64,000 bases of DNA from Bacillus sp. (in: firmicutes) (lineage in GTDB: Bacteria > Bacillota > Bacilli > Bacillales > Cytobacillaceae): assembly GCA_011524525.1 (NCBI GenBank), contig WTKE01000108.1:120550-184549 (forward strand). The letters run 5' to 3'. The notes under the pieces were generated by a model. The model did not search any database. It had not been told where the DNA came from and was given only the letters and a program-made list of their open reading frames with translations. Shown here in pieces: positions 49,101-59,358 of this stretch. Position 1 is the stretch's first letter. Each line of letters begins with the position of its first letter. The position numbers and the translations under genes were made by a program.

Positions 49101-51871
49101 TTTAATACACATTTTTCAGCATACTCAATCTGGTGAATTCCACTTCCAACAACAAACTTTACTTTCCCTTCGCTTATATAGGTCATGAATTCACTACTAC
49201 CTTTGATATCCACATGTTGAGGAAGGATGACGGTTGCTGTTGTGTTGGTTGGTACCTCAATTTCCAATTGAACCGTATGATTGTTTTTGCTCCATGACGA
49301 AGAAAGGATCCCATAACCTGTTCTAAGTTTTGCTTTTGCAAAAGATAATCCACAATCGGTATGGGGTTCGATGATGCTCGTTTTGTATCCAGGTTGATCA
49401 TGTTTGATACCGGCAATATGTCTATATAGCCAATCACCAATACATCCAAATGCATAATGATTAAATGACATATGGCCAACCGTTCCATCCGTTGTGATCG
49501 CTGACCATGATTCCCAAATCGTAGTTGCTCCCTTTTCGACTTCATAAAGCCAAGAAGGACATTCTGTTTGATAGAGTAGTCGATAGGCGAGATCGGCATG
49601 GCCTTCTTCACACAACACATCCATTAAATAAGGGATCGATAGGAATCCCGTATCAAGCTTATACCCATTCTCCTTAATTAATTCAACTAATTGGTTGACC
49701 ACCAGCGAACGTTTTTGCTCAGACACCATATTCATTTGCAGAGCCAAAATATATATCCCTTGAAAATGCGAGCTTATTCTCCCTTGATCATCCACATACT
49801 CTTCCTCAAAAGCTTTTCTAATTTGGCTATTCAAGTTTTTGTACATAGACTCCAGTTCGGAATTCCCAAGGACTTTTAAAATTTCGGCTAAAAGGAGTGT
49901 TGAATTTGCATAAAAGCACGTTGCCACTAGTTCTTTTGTCCGAATCGCACTTTCCATCGGATTTTTTATGCTCGGTATTAACCAATCTCCAAAATGGAAT
50001 CCTGTATTCCATAAGTATTTTTGCCTTTCCAAACGAATAGGATCTCTGTCATCTAGATCGTCTGGAATCTCCGTCTCTGCTTTTTGACGAACATAACTCA
50101 TCCATTTGGTCACGGCTTCAAAATTCTCTTCTAAAATCCGCTTATCCCCATATCTTTCGTATAATACCCAAGGAACGATAAGGATGGCATCGCCCCACCC
50201 GGCACTCGAAAGCTGTCCCCCATTTGCTGTACATTCTGGCTCGTAATATTTTCCTGTTGGTACAAAATTGGCGATTTGACCATCTGGAAATTGTTCTAGA
50301 CGGACATCAACCAACCACCTAGTTAAGAAAGAATCAACATCCATATTAAAGGCGGCTGTTGGAGCAAATACCTGAATATCCCCCGTCCAACCTGCTTTTT
50401 CTCGTTGAGGACAGTCTGTCGGAATCGATAACATATTCGTCTTTTGACTCCATTGGATGTTTTGCTGTAATTGATTAATTCTGCCGTCAGAACACTCGAA
50501 ATGGCCCGTTGTTTCCATATCACTATATAATACGATCGCTTTTACATCTGTTTTTTGAATGTCATGTGGATGACCGGTTACACGCACATATCGGAAACCA
50601 TGATAGGTAAAGCTTGGTTCATAGGTTTCCATTCCATTTCCTTTTGCGATATAGATATCTATTTGGTCTTTATTCCGACCCATTATATTCATGAAAAATT
50701 TCCCGTCTTGATCCAATACCTCGCTATGTTCCATACAAATGGTCGTGCCCCGCGGAACATTCATGTTTATACGAATACGTCCCGCAATAATCTGACCAAA
50801 GTCAATAATTTGCGCTCCATCCTCTTCACGGTGGATATTTAATGGTAGTAATTCCTCCATCGCTTTTACACTTGGTCCATATTGAACCGTAAGATTTTCG
50901 AGTGAGTAATCCACACGATTGACCTTAGACCAACCAGATGCATCAAAATTAGAACAACTCCAATCATCCTGCTCGAGTCTTGCGTCATATTTTTCACCAA
51001 TAAATAGGTCAGAATATTGCCATGGTCCAGAACTTGAGACGAAGTTTTCATCAGAGGTTATGATTTTTGTTGTTCCGTCCTCGTATTCCATTTCTAATTG
51101 GAGCAATATTCCTAGTTTGTTTCCATATTGACAGCTATGACCTGTTAATTGAATCCGCCCGATATACCAGCCATCTGCCACTATTACACCCATTACATTG
51201 TCGCCATTTTGAATAAACTGTGTGACATCATAGGTTTGATATTGCAGATGAACATTGTAAGCTGTGAAATCTGGTGCAAATTCTATGTCTCCTACCCTTT
51301 GTCCGTTCAGTTCCAATTGATAGATTCCATGACTGGTTACATAGACTCTTGCCTTTTTGACTTTTTTTTCAGCCGTAAAAGGACGTCGCAACAACTGAGG
51401 AGGTTGAAGATTCTTCACTCTTTCCTCGAGACTTTCTGCCTTTAGGCCACCAGAAAAGATTTCTTTGATCGTGATAAAATCTTCCTCAATGGCTTCTTGT
51501 TGCTCAGGCTCCATCCAGCTTGCCAGCCAATCTTCCGGGTTTAACAATCCCATTTCCCACGATGCAGGCTGACTCCAATCAGATTCTCTGCCTTGGTTAT
51601 CCCACACTTTCACTTTCCATTCATATCGCTTACGTGACTGTAAGGGAGTTCCCTGATAATCAATCCAAAGTGATTGGTCACTCTTTACTTTTTCCGTATT
51701 CCATACTACGGTTCCATCTTCATCCGTTACTAGTACGTGGTAAGCTGTTTGCAAAATAGGATGTTGCTCCGTTTGAATCCACCAACTCAATCGAGGGGTA
51801 ACAACATCTATTCCTAACGGTTGTTTCTGACTTTCTACCGTAAGATTTTCAACCCTTAGACCCCTATCCAT
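49091..51871 (-). CDS. Second GH78 alpha-L-rhamnosidase, no signal peptide
   Basis: LSIPTDCPQREKAGWTGDIQVF, GATTIWESWSA, SFNHYAFGCIGDWLYRHIAG. ATG at 51871 (MDRGLRVENL) likely. Confidence 0.92.
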   Translation of the reverse strand: MDRGLRVENLTVESQKQPLGIDVVTPRLSWWIQTEQHPILQTAYHVLVTDEDGTVVWNTEKVKSDQSLWIDYQGTPLQSRKRYEWKVKVWDNQGRESDWSQPASWEMGLLNPEDWLASWMEPEQQEAIEEDFITIKEIFSGGLKAESLEERVKNLQPPQLLRRPFTAEKKVKKARVYVTSHGIYQLELNGQRVGDIEFAPDFTAYNVHLQYQTYDVTQFIQNGDNVMGVIVADGWYIGRIQLTGHSCQYGNKLGILLQLEMEYEDGTTKIITSDENFVSSSGPWQYSDLFIGEKYDARLEQDDWSCSNFDASGWSKVNRVDYSLENLTVQYGPSVKAMEELLPLNIHREEDGAQIIDFGQIIAGRIRINMNVPRGTTICMEHSEVLDQDGKFFMNIMGRNKDQIDIYIAKGNGMETYEPSFTYHGFRYVRVTGHPHDIQKTDVKAIVLYSDMETTGHFECSDGRINQLQQNIQWSQKTNMLSIPTDCPQREKAGWTGDIQVFAPTAAFNMDVDSFLTRWLVDVRLEQFPDGQIANFVPTGKYYEPECTANGGQLSSAGWGDAILIVPWVLYERYGDKRILEENFEAVTKWMSYVRQKAETEIPDDLDDRDPIRLERQKYLWNTGFHFGDWLIPSIKNPMESAIRTKELVATCFYANSTLLLAEILKVLGNSELESMYKNLNSQIRKAFEEEYVDDQGRISSHFQGIYILALQMNMVSEQKRSLVVNQLVELIKENGYKLDTGFLSIPYLMDVLCEEGHADLAYRLLYQTECPSWLYEVEKGATTIWESWSAITTDGTVGHMSFNHYAFGCIGDWLYRHIAGIKHDQPGYKTSIIEPHTDCGLSFAKAKLRTGYGILSSSWSKNNHTVQLEIEVPTNTTATVILPQHVDIKGSSEFMTYISEGKVKFVVGSGIHQIEYAEKCVLNSK

Positions 51872-53204
51872 TAATAACACCGCTTTCAATTGTTTGACTC
51901 TTTGATGGTTTTGTTTTATAGAAAAGCATCAACACAGAAAATAAAAGTGCACAAACTGCTGGAATTAAAGCAGAAGTAACCAGAATTCCTTCTAAACTTT
52001 GAGCGGTTGGCGCGCTGCCTGCTTGATATCCATAAGCTGCTAGAACAAAACCGGCAAGTCCACCGGAAAGCGATGAACCAAGTTTTTGAATAAAGTTATA
52101 AAGAGAATAATAGACTCCTTCAATATGCAACCCATTCTGTCTGACAGAGTAAGAGATGGCATCAGGTAGCGCTCCCCAAGCAGCAAACATGACCAATCCC
52201 GTTAATGCTCCAGCAAAAATATTAAGAACTAAAACCATTGGAGCCATATTTACAGGGGTGAAATAGATTAACAGGAAGTCAATGACCGATAAAGCACCAA
52301 TTAAAATATAAAAGTTTCTTATTCCGATACGAATAGCAATAGCCGGTAACACGAGAGTTAGAACTAAACCAATAATTCCTCCAAGACCAGAAACGACACT
52401 AAACAAATTCGGATTGCCGACATTGTAAATAAAATAGTAAATGCCAGAAGCTCCTCGAATACCTAGACTTAATTGAGCTAATAAAAAAGAAGCAGCTAAG
52501 ATTAAAAATGGTATATTGGTTCCTACTGTTTTGATAGCTAACTTAAATGGAATCTGTTCTCTTTTTTCATTCTCTATCACTTTCTCAGCTGTCCCTTTAA
52601 AACAGAGAAGAATCAAAATAATAGATAAGACTCCAATAAAGGCTCCCATAAAGAAATAGCCAGTCTTTGGACTTGGAAATAACCCTACGATGGGTACGGC
52701 AATCGTACCTGCAATGGCTGCCGATAAACCTGAAAACAAAACGAGATACTTCGTCAAGTGCGTTCTTTCTTGAACATTGTCCGTCATAACCGTGTTTAAT
52801 GCGGCATGAGGAATACTGACAATACTATACAGGATACTGATTAACAAATATAAAGTGAAAGCGTAAAACACCTTACCTGTTTCAGTAAAATTTGGTGCAT
52901 AAAACAAAAGCGCTGTGGCAATTCCGTACGGGACTGCTCCAAACAGTAGGTAAGGTCTCATCTTCCCCCACTTCGATTTGGTTTTATCCACTAAAAATCC
53001 AAACGGTAGGTCAAAACCCGCATCAATCAGGCGTACGACTAACAAAATAGTCCCTGCAGTTGCTGCTGGGATTTTAAGTACATCCGTATAAAAGTACATA
53101 ATGTACATCGATATAAAAATATAAACAATATCCTTCCCAAATGCACCTGAACCAAAAGCTAATTTTTCTTTTAATGATATACTACCGGCTTCTTTTCCCT
53201 TCAT
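51864..53204 (-). CDS. GPH-family sugar:cation symporter
   Basis: KLAFGSGAFGKDIVYIFISMYIMYFYTDVLKIPAATAGTILLVVRLIDAGFDLPFGFLVDKTKSKWGKMRPYLLFGAVPYG. Confidence 0.92.
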   Translation of the reverse strand: MKGKEAGSISLKEKLAFGSGAFGKDIVYIFISMYIMYFYTDVLKIPAATAGTILLVVRLIDAGFDLPFGFLVDKTKSKWGKMRPYLLFGAVPYGIATALLFYAPNFTETGKVFYAFTLYLLISILYSIVSIPHAALNTVMTDNVQERTHLTKYLVLFSGLSAAIAGTIAVPIVGLFPSPKTGYFFMGAFIGVLSIILILLCFKGTAEKVIENEKREQIPFKLAIKTVGTNIPFLILAASFLLAQLSLGIRGASGIYYFIYNVGNPNLFSVVSGLGGIIGLVLTLVLPAIAIRIGIRNFYILIGALSVIDFLLIYFTPVNMAPMVLVLNIFAGALTGLVMFAAWGALPDAISYSVRQNGLHIEGVYYSLYNFIQKLGSSLSGGLAGFVLAAYGYQAGSAPTAQSLEGILVTSALIPAVCALLFSVLMLFYKTKPSKSQTIESGVING

Positions 53205-53320
53205 CTCCTTAACCCCCTATGATTTTATTTCGCTTACCTTGAACAATATGGCAAATGTTAACCATCAAACGAATCACCTGTCATTTGCTCACTTCTTTTA
53301 AAAAACCTTTGCTTTTATTA

Positions 53321-53334
53321 TGTAAGCGATGTCA
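53321..53334. promoter_or_regulatory. CcpA cre site (exact consensus match) in divergent symporter/AraC promoter region
   Basis: TGTAAGCGATGTCA, 14/14 to TGWAANCGNTNWCA. Confidence 0.7.
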
Positions 53335-53424
53335 TACTTATCTTATAGAAATTTATCTGAATTTTTAATATCAAATCATATCTTGTTTTATAACAAATCT
53401 TAACTTTACTTGGAGTGGATTGAT

Positions 53425-54456
53425 ATGTTTGTTGCTGAGTTAGAAGAGTATTTAAAAACCTATAATGAAATTGAAACCATTGCTATTCAAACGGGAATGT
53501 CCAATCTTAAAGACATATTGCATTTAATGAATCGTCCACTAGCAGGAAATTCGAAGTATGCCGAAGAGACTGGAGATATTCTATCAGCTGATTTATTTAT
53601 GAAGAATACGGAAAAAATCACCTTCATGAAGCATGCTCGTTTTATCGAGGTGGTTCCTCATAAACATGATTTTCTAGAAGTTAGCTATGCATACAGGGGA
53701 GGTTTTACCCAGGTAATTAATGAACAGGTGGTGAAAATGGAGGAGGGTGACCTAACCATATTGGATACGGATGTGGTTCACACCATCAATAAAGTATCAG
53801 AAGAATCCATCATAATTAATATACTGATTAGGAAGGATTATTTTAATCAAAGTATTTTAGCTCGTTTAACAGAAAATGACCTCATTTCGGAATTCGTGAT
53901 CGATGCTATTTATAAACCGACTATGAATGGACGTTACCTCTACTTTCCCTCACGTGGAAATGAGAAAATCCAGCATTATATCACTACCTCTATGTGTGAA
54001 TTCTTGGACCCTGATGTGGCAACCATTGAAGTGATTAACTGTAACGTGATTCTTCTTTTTACGGAGCTTCTAAGGTTGTCTAAGAAAAGCAATCTGCAAG
54101 CGAATGATGTGACGAAGGGAAAGAGTTCTCTTGTAGAAATTCTTAATTATATGGAGGAACATTATCTAACGATCACCCTTAGTGAGGTTGCTGAACACTT
54201 TCACTTTCACCCTAACTATTTTAGTAGGTTTTTTAAAGAGAATCTGGGTAAGACCTTTAGTGACATGGTTCAAGAACTTCGACTGCGCCAGGCAAAACTC
54301 TTACTTGAAAATACAACCTTCCAAATCAATCATATTGCGGATGAAGTAGGCTACACCAATTTCAATCATTTCTATAAAAAGTTTAAGGAGCATTTTCACG
54401 TTACTCCTGCCGAATACCGAAAACAATTTATCGAACAAGGAGACAAGGAGGCTTGA
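53425..54456 (+). CDS. AraC family transcriptional regulator (cupin plus AraC HTH)
   Basis: KHARFIEVVPHKHDFLEVSYAYRGGF; ITLSEVAEHFHFHPNYFSRFFKENLGKTFSDMVQELRLRQAKLLL. ATG at 53425 preceded by GGAGTGG. Confidence 0.92.
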   Translation: MFVAELEEYLKTYNEIETIAIQTGMSNLKDILHLMNRPLAGNSKYAEETGDILSADLFMKNTEKITFMKHARFIEVVPHKHDFLEVSYAYRGGFTQVINEQVVKMEEGDLTILDTDVVHTINKVSEESIIINILIRKDYFNQSILARLTENDLISEFVIDAIYKPTMNGRYLYFPSRGNEKIQHYITTSMCEFLDPDVATIEVINCNVILLFTELLRLSKKSNLQANDVTKGKSSLVEILNYMEEHYLTITLSEVAEHFHFHPNYFSRFFKENLGKTFSDMVQELRLRQAKLLLENTTFQINHIADEVGYTNFNHFYKKFKEHFHVTPAEYRKQFIEQGDKEA

Positions 54457-54490
54457 GTGTTCGTCTCGCGCTTATAAGGACAAAAAAATA

Positions 54491-54517
54491 ACTTACAGAC
54501 GATTAAGGTCTGTAAGT
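54491..54517. terminator. Bidirectional terminator between convergent araC and rhaS-like genes
   Basis: ACTTACAGAC GATTAAG GTCTGTAAGT with flanking A/T runs. Confidence 0.85.
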
Positions 54518-54528
54518 CATTTTTATTC

Positions 54529-55572
54529 TTAATACACTTCTTTCCACTCGGCAATATTGCTAGCATCAAATTTGAATGGATCACCAAGCATGATTTGTGT
54601 GCCATCTCCGTCTTCAACGATTTCCTTCTCACCAAGGTCACCCGCTGTGAACTTGTCACCCACTTTTCCAGTAATCGTTTCGTTCACAAGCGCATCGGCA
54701 GCGTATCCTGCTAAGTATCCTACATCAATTGGATTCCACAGATACATCCAATCACAGACACCGCTTTCAATATACTCGGCCATTTCACTAGGTAAACCAA
54801 GACCTGTTAAGTGAACCTTATCTTTTAATCCTTTATCTGTTAGTACTTTTCCAGCTGCCGCAATCCCAACTGTGGTAGGTGCGATGATTCCTTTTAAATC
54901 TGGGTATGATTTTAACAGTGCTTCAGTTTCTGATACACTCTTGTCTCTTAAATCATCACCATAGGCTACTTTTACAAGTTCAATATCTTTATATTTTGGA
55001 TCCTTTAATGTTTCCTTCATTTGCTCAATCCAAGCGTTTTGGTTCGTTGCTTGAGAGGTTGCACTAAGTACGGCAATTTGTCCTTTTCCGCCAATCATTT
55101 CTGAAATGGCTTCAATTTGTACACGTCCAATCGCCACAGGGTCTGCTTGGTTAACGTGAACCATACGGCTTTGCGCATTAACAGCAGAGTCTAGAGAAAG
55201 AACTTTAATGCCTTGGTCCATCGCTTTCTTCAACGCCGGTTGAAGGGCGTCTGGATCATTTCCTACAATCGCAATGCTGTCCACTTTTTGCGAGATCAGC
55301 TCTTCAATCATTTGAATTTGAGCTTCAGCAGTTGGCTGGTCTGGAGCTTTTAAAATCGCTTCATGTCCAAGCGCTTCAATGGCTTGCTTAAACCCATCCA
55401 TTTGTTTTTCCCCATAAGGGTTACCGGTGTTTTTAAAGACGATGGCAAAACGCTTCTTCCCATCCTTACTACCAGAATCGCCAGATCCCTCGTTTGAGGA
55501 TGTTTGCGAACAGGCCGCAAGCATTGAGAATACTAGAAAAATCGACAAAAATCCTAGGAACAGCTTTTTCAT
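54529..55572 (-). CDS. rhaS: Rhamnose-type ABC transporter substrate-binding lipoprotein
   Basis: Lipobox LAACSQT; peripla_BP_4 family; operonic with CUT2 permeases and ATPase in a rha region. Confidence 0.8.
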   Translation of the reverse strand: MKKLFLGFLSIFLVFSMLAACSQTSSNEGSGDSGSKDGKKRFAIVFKNTGNPYGEKQMDGFKQAIEALGHEAILKAPDQPTAEAQIQMIEELISQKVDSIAIVGNDPDALQPALKKAMDQGIKVLSLDSAVNAQSRMVHVNQADPVAIGRVQIEAISEMIGGKGQIAVLSATSQATNQNAWIEQMKETLKDPKYKDIELVKVAYGDDLRDKSVSETEALLKSYPDLKGIIAPTTVGIAAAGKVLTDKGLKDKVHLTGLGLPSEMAEYIESGVCDWMYLWNPIDVGYLAGYAADALVNETITGKVGDKFTAGDLGEKEIVEDGDGTQIMLGDPFKFDASNIAEWKEVY

Positions 55573-55634
55573 TTTGTTCTCCCCTTTTTTGTATTGATTT
55601 ATTTATCTACAAACAGTCTTTGACTGCATTGTAC

Positions 55635-56645
55635 TTATCCAGCGATCTGTTGGTCTTGACTCTTCGGTGGCTTTCCTTTTGCCTTCGCTTTTGGTTTCAG
55701 ATTAGGAACCATGACTGCTACAATGAGCAACAGTCCAATGATGATCATTAGAACTTGTGCGGGCATATTGATCAGTCCCAGTCCATATCGTAAAAATCCG
55801 ATGAGGAAAACAGCGATAATGGCACCAATCATTTTTCCTTTTCCACCAGCTGTACTAATCCCACCTAACACCACCATCGCGATCACATCTAACTCGTATC
55901 CGAGCGCCACATTTGGTCTTGTACTGCCCATTCTTGATGTTAAAAAGAGAGCCGTAATAGCAGCCATCACCCCAGCAAGTGTAAAAACAATTATTTTGAT
56001 TTTATCCACTTGAACACCAGAGAAACGACTGGCTGTTGGATTATTTCCAATGGCGTAAATCCGTCTCCCAAAGGTCGTTTTGTGCAGCAATAACCCAAAT
56101 AGCACCGCCATCACGACAAAGGCAATCAAGATAAACGGAACACCACCGATATATCCCCATCCTAAGAATCCAAACCATTCGGGGAAGGAACCGGCTGATT
56201 GATCTTCTAAAATGATATAAGCAATCCCACGGTAGATAATCATCGTTGAAAGAGTAACAATAACGGCTGAAAGTTCCTTAAACCTTACAATCAGTAGTCC
56301 GTTAATCAAACCACAAATCGCTCCCACCGCTAGGCAAATCACAACCGCTAACTCCATTGGAACACCTATGGTATACAAATGAGCCATGACGACAGAAGCC
56401 AAAGCTACTGTAGATGAAACAGAAATATCAATATCTCGCAAAATCATAATCATCACCATCGGAAAGACCATAAATGCCTTATCAAGGAACGTCATGGTCG
56501 CATCCCGTAAACCAACACTATCTAAATAGAAGGGTGATAGATTCGTATTAATGACATTAACAACTAGAAACAATAGTATGAGCATCCATTCCCACTGAAG
56601 GAAGAAGCCCTTCCAAGAAAATGGTTTTTTGTTTACCTGATCCAT
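55635..56645 (-). CDS. rhaQ: Rhamnose-type CUT2 ABC transporter permease
   Basis: RbsC/RhaP-Q like: YAIGNNPTASRFSGVQVDKIKI, VVLGGISTAGGKGKMIGAIIAVFLIGFLRYGLGLINMPAQ. P/Q assignment by order only. Confidence 0.75.
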   Translation of the reverse strand: MDQVNKKPFSWKGFFLQWEWMLILLFLVVNVINTNLSPFYLDSVGLRDATMTFLDKAFMVFPMVMIMILRDIDISVSSTVALASVVMAHLYTIGVPMELAVVICLAVGAICGLINGLLIVRFKELSAVIVTLSTMIIYRGIAYIILEDQSAGSFPEWFGFLGWGYIGGVPFILIAFVVMAVLFGLLLHKTTFGRRIYAIGNNPTASRFSGVQVDKIKIIVFTLAGVMAAITALFLTSRMGSTRPNVALGYELDVIAMVVLGGISTAGGKGKMIGAIIAVFLIGFLRYGLGLINMPAQVLMIIIGLLLIVAVMVPNLKPKAKAKGKPPKSQDQQIAG

Positions 56646-56647
56646 CT

Positions 56648-57655
56648 TTAAATTCTCCTCCTCATGAGAGCATTCATATCTACTCCTCGTTTCACAAGGG
56701 CATTTAATACAACAGCAATAAGGATAATGGAACCTTGAATTCCTGTCTGCCAGAAAGGAGAAACATTGATTAATGGAAGAGCATTATTCATAATCCCAAT
56801 TAATACAGATCCTAGAATAATTCCTGATATTTTTCCCGATCCTCCAGCAATATTTACTCCCCCAAGTACACATGCAGCAATCACCGTTAACTCATAACCT
56901 GATGCTGTATCTCCTTGAGCAGAAGCGAATTTCGATACCCATAACACCCCAGCTAAACCAGAGAGACCTCCCATGATCGTGTAAACAAGCCATATAATTT
57001 TATCGTGGTTAATTCCGCTTATTTTTGCTGAATCAGGGTTGCTTCCAACCGCATAAATTTGTCTACCCGTTTTTGTATGATTAATAAAATAGTAGAATGC
57101 TACATAAATGAGTATAGCTATTAAAATAAGATTATTAATTCCTAAAAAAGAACCGGTTGCTATGCCTTTAAAGCTATCTGGCATTTGATGTGCACTCACC
57201 CACTGTCCACCGCTCACCATAAAGGTAAGACCTCGGAAGATATACATCATCCCCAGTGTCGCGATAATGGGAAGGACGCCTCCCTTTGCAATAATCGCTC
57301 CTAAGATGACCCCACTAACCAACCCAACAAAAGTTCCTAATAAAATGGCCAAGAGTGGGCTCAGATTAGGAAAAGCTCCAACCGTTAAGGCAGCAATCAT
57401 TCCTGATAAAGCAAGAGTTGCCCCGATCGATAGATCAATTCCTCTTGTAATAATTACGAGCATCATACCAACAGCAAGAATACTTAGGATGGCCGTATTC
57501 GTAATCATGTCATTGATGTTTTCCAATGTTAAAAAGCTTGAATTTCTCCATTGAATAACGACCGATAGGATGATAATAAAACCGAGTAATCCGACCTCAC
57601 GGAACTTGGCGATATTTTCTATGAACGTTCCTTTTTGTCCATTATTTGCAGCCAT
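56648..57655 (-). CDS. rhaP: Rhamnose-type CUT2 ABC transporter permease
   Basis: IITRGIDLSIGATLALSGMIAAL, YAVGSNPDSAKISGINHDKI, CVLGGVNIAGGSGKISG. Confidence 0.75.
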   Translation of the reverse strand: MAANNGQKGTFIENIAKFREVGLLGFIIILSVVIQWRNSSFLTLENINDMITNTAILSILAVGMMLVIITRGIDLSIGATLALSGMIAALTVGAFPNLSPLLAILLGTFVGLVSGVILGAIIAKGGVLPIIATLGMMYIFRGLTFMVSGGQWVSAHQMPDSFKGIATGSFLGINNLILIAILIYVAFYYFINHTKTGRQIYAVGSNPDSAKISGINHDKIIWLVYTIMGGLSGLAGVLWVSKFASAQGDTASGYELTVIAACVLGGVNIAGGSGKISGIILGSVLIGIMNNALPLINVSPFWQTGIQGSIILIAVVLNALVKRGVDMNALMRRRI

Positions 57656-57667
57656 ACTTCTCCCCCC

Positions 57668-59200
57668 TTATAAGCCAGATGCCTCAAGCGATTGACCGTC
57701 TGTCGAGTCCTTACTCGCCATCGCTGCTTCAAGAATCGCTTCCTGTGTCGCCTGCTTTGCTTGAATTTCTGCCGTAATTCTTCCCTCTCTCATCACGAGA
57801 ATTCGGTCACTCATACTGATCACTTCTGGCATCTCCGAGGAAACCATAATGACGCCGTATCCTTGAGCAGCCAGATTGCTGATAATTTCATAGATAGCAG
57901 ACTTGGCTCCAACATCGACCCCCTTCGTAGGCTCATCAAGGATAATAATGTCCAAACCGGTCATCAAAAGCTTTGCCACAGCCACCTTTTGCTGATTTCC
58001 TCCTGAAAGAGAGCTCACCAAGTTGGCCACATTCGGTGTTTTCACATTCACTTTTTTGGATAGATGATTCGCATACTCGTCTTCCTTCTTCCGATTCATC
58101 CATCCTTTTTTTGATATTAGAGGCAAGGAAGATAAGGTAATATTTTTATCAATCCCCCATGATAAAATGAGGCCCTGCTGTTGCCGATCCTCAGGCAAGT
58201 ATCCGATTCCTTGGTTCATCGCCTGAAGCGGTGTTTGAATGGTGGTTTCTACCCCTTTGACAAAAATCTTTCCTTTGTCTGCAGGTTCCACACCGAAGAT
58301 GGCTTGACATACCTCACTTCGTCCCGCTCCTACTAGTCCGGTTATTCCAAGTATTTCTCCCTTACGAAGCGAAAAGGAGACATCTGCAAAAAATCCTGTT
58401 TTCCCTAGTCCCTCTACTCTTAGTACTTCGGTTCCAATTGTAGCCTCCACTTTTGGAAACAGCTGCTTAATTTCTCTTCCGACCATCGCGACAATTAAAT
58501 CTTCATTGGAAATATCATGAACACCCCAGGAGCCGATATATTTGGAGTCTCTAAAAACGGTTACCTTGCTGGCCAAACGGTACATATCTTCAAACCGATG
58601 CGATATGAAAATGATCGATGTGCCACTATCTCGTAACTTCTCCGTTATTCGATAAAGATCTTCACTTTCGTTTCGGCTCAAGGCTGCCGTTGGTTCATCC
58701 ATAATGATGATCTTTGCATTTGTGGAAAGAGCTTTTGCAATTTCAACCATCTGCTGCTGCGCAACACTGAGCGTTCCCATAATGGTTTTTGCATCAAAGC
58801 TTGCACCTAATTCCTTTAACAATCGGTTGGCTTCTTCATGCATTTCTTTCCACCTGATTCTTCTTGTTCCTTTTTGTATTTTTTCGTGACCCATAAAAAT
58901 ATTCTCCGTCACACTTAAGTCAGGGTAGCAGGTCACATGCTGATAGATGGCAGCGATTCCAACCTTTTGCGCTTCTGTTGGGTTTTTAAAATTGACCGCT
59001 TTTCCATTAAGGAACATCTGCCCTTCATCTGGCTGATGCACACCTGTAATGACCTTGATAAAAGTCGATTTTCCCGCTCCATTTTCCCCCATTAATGCAT
59101 GAATCTCTCCCGGTCCTAACTGAAATTGAACATTATCAAGAGCTTTTACACCTGGAAAGGTCTTCGTAATCCCTCTAAGTTCAAGCACAAAATCAGACAT
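57668..59200 (-). CDS. rhaT: Sugar ABC transporter ATPase with tandem ATP-binding domains (RhaT-type)
   Basis: GENGAGKSTFIKVITGVHQPD; LSVAQQQMVEIAKAL; GLVGAGRSEVCQAIFG; LSGGNQQKVAVAKLL. Confidence 0.82.
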   Translation of the reverse strand: MSDFVLELRGITKTFPGVKALDNVQFQLGPGEIHALMGENGAGKSTFIKVITGVHQPDEGQMFLNGKAVNFKNPTEAQKVGIAAIYQHVTCYPDLSVTENIFMGHEKIQKGTRRIRWKEMHEEANRLLKELGASFDAKTIMGTLSVAQQQMVEIAKALSTNAKIIIMDEPTAALSRNESEDLYRITEKLRDSGTSIIFISHRFEDMYRLASKVTVFRDSKYIGSWGVHDISNEDLIVAMVGREIKQLFPKVEATIGTEVLRVEGLGKTGFFADVSFSLRKGEILGITGLVGAGRSEVCQAIFGVEPADKGKIFVKGVETTIQTPLQAMNQGIGYLPEDRQQQGLILSWGIDKNITLSSLPLISKKGWMNRKKEDEYANHLSKKVNVKTPNVANLVSSLSGGNQQKVAVAKLLMTGLDIIILDEPTKGVDVGAKSAIYEIISNLAAQGYGVIMVSSEMPEVISMSDRILVMREGRITAEIQAKQATQEAILEAAMASKDSTDGQSLEASGL

Positions 59201-59234
59201 ATCTTTCACTCCTAACCCCTTTTCGTTCGTCTAT

Positions 59235-59248
59235 TGTATACGCTTACA
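59235..59248. promoter_or_regulatory. Candidate CcpA cre site upstream of the RhaTPQS-like operon
   Basis: TGTATACGCTTACA, 13/14 to TGWAANCGNTNWCA. Confidence 0.55.
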
Positions 59249-59333
59249 TATAGCTTACTTGTTCCCCTCCTATGCGAAAAGGAGAGAATCTTCGGGTAGG
59301 GGGGATATTCTTCGGGAGTTTTTGTAAAAATGA

Positions 59334-59358
59334 AAAAACCTCCCGTTAAGGAGGTTTA
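59334..59358 (-). terminator. Intrinsic terminator between sensory triad and ABC operon
   Basis: AAACCTCCTTAACGGGAGGTTTTTT on minus strand. Confidence 0.8.

Noticed and set aside
48923-49105. ORF track protein MLLRTSFQVFICDYKDLFAISEIYLRFLKYIC...
   Set aside because: Read-through of the 20-nt repeat array; no RBS or family.
49183-49620. ORF 49183-49620 (-) inside the second GH78 gene
   Set aside because: Alternate frame of a strongly supported GH78; low-complexity, no start context.
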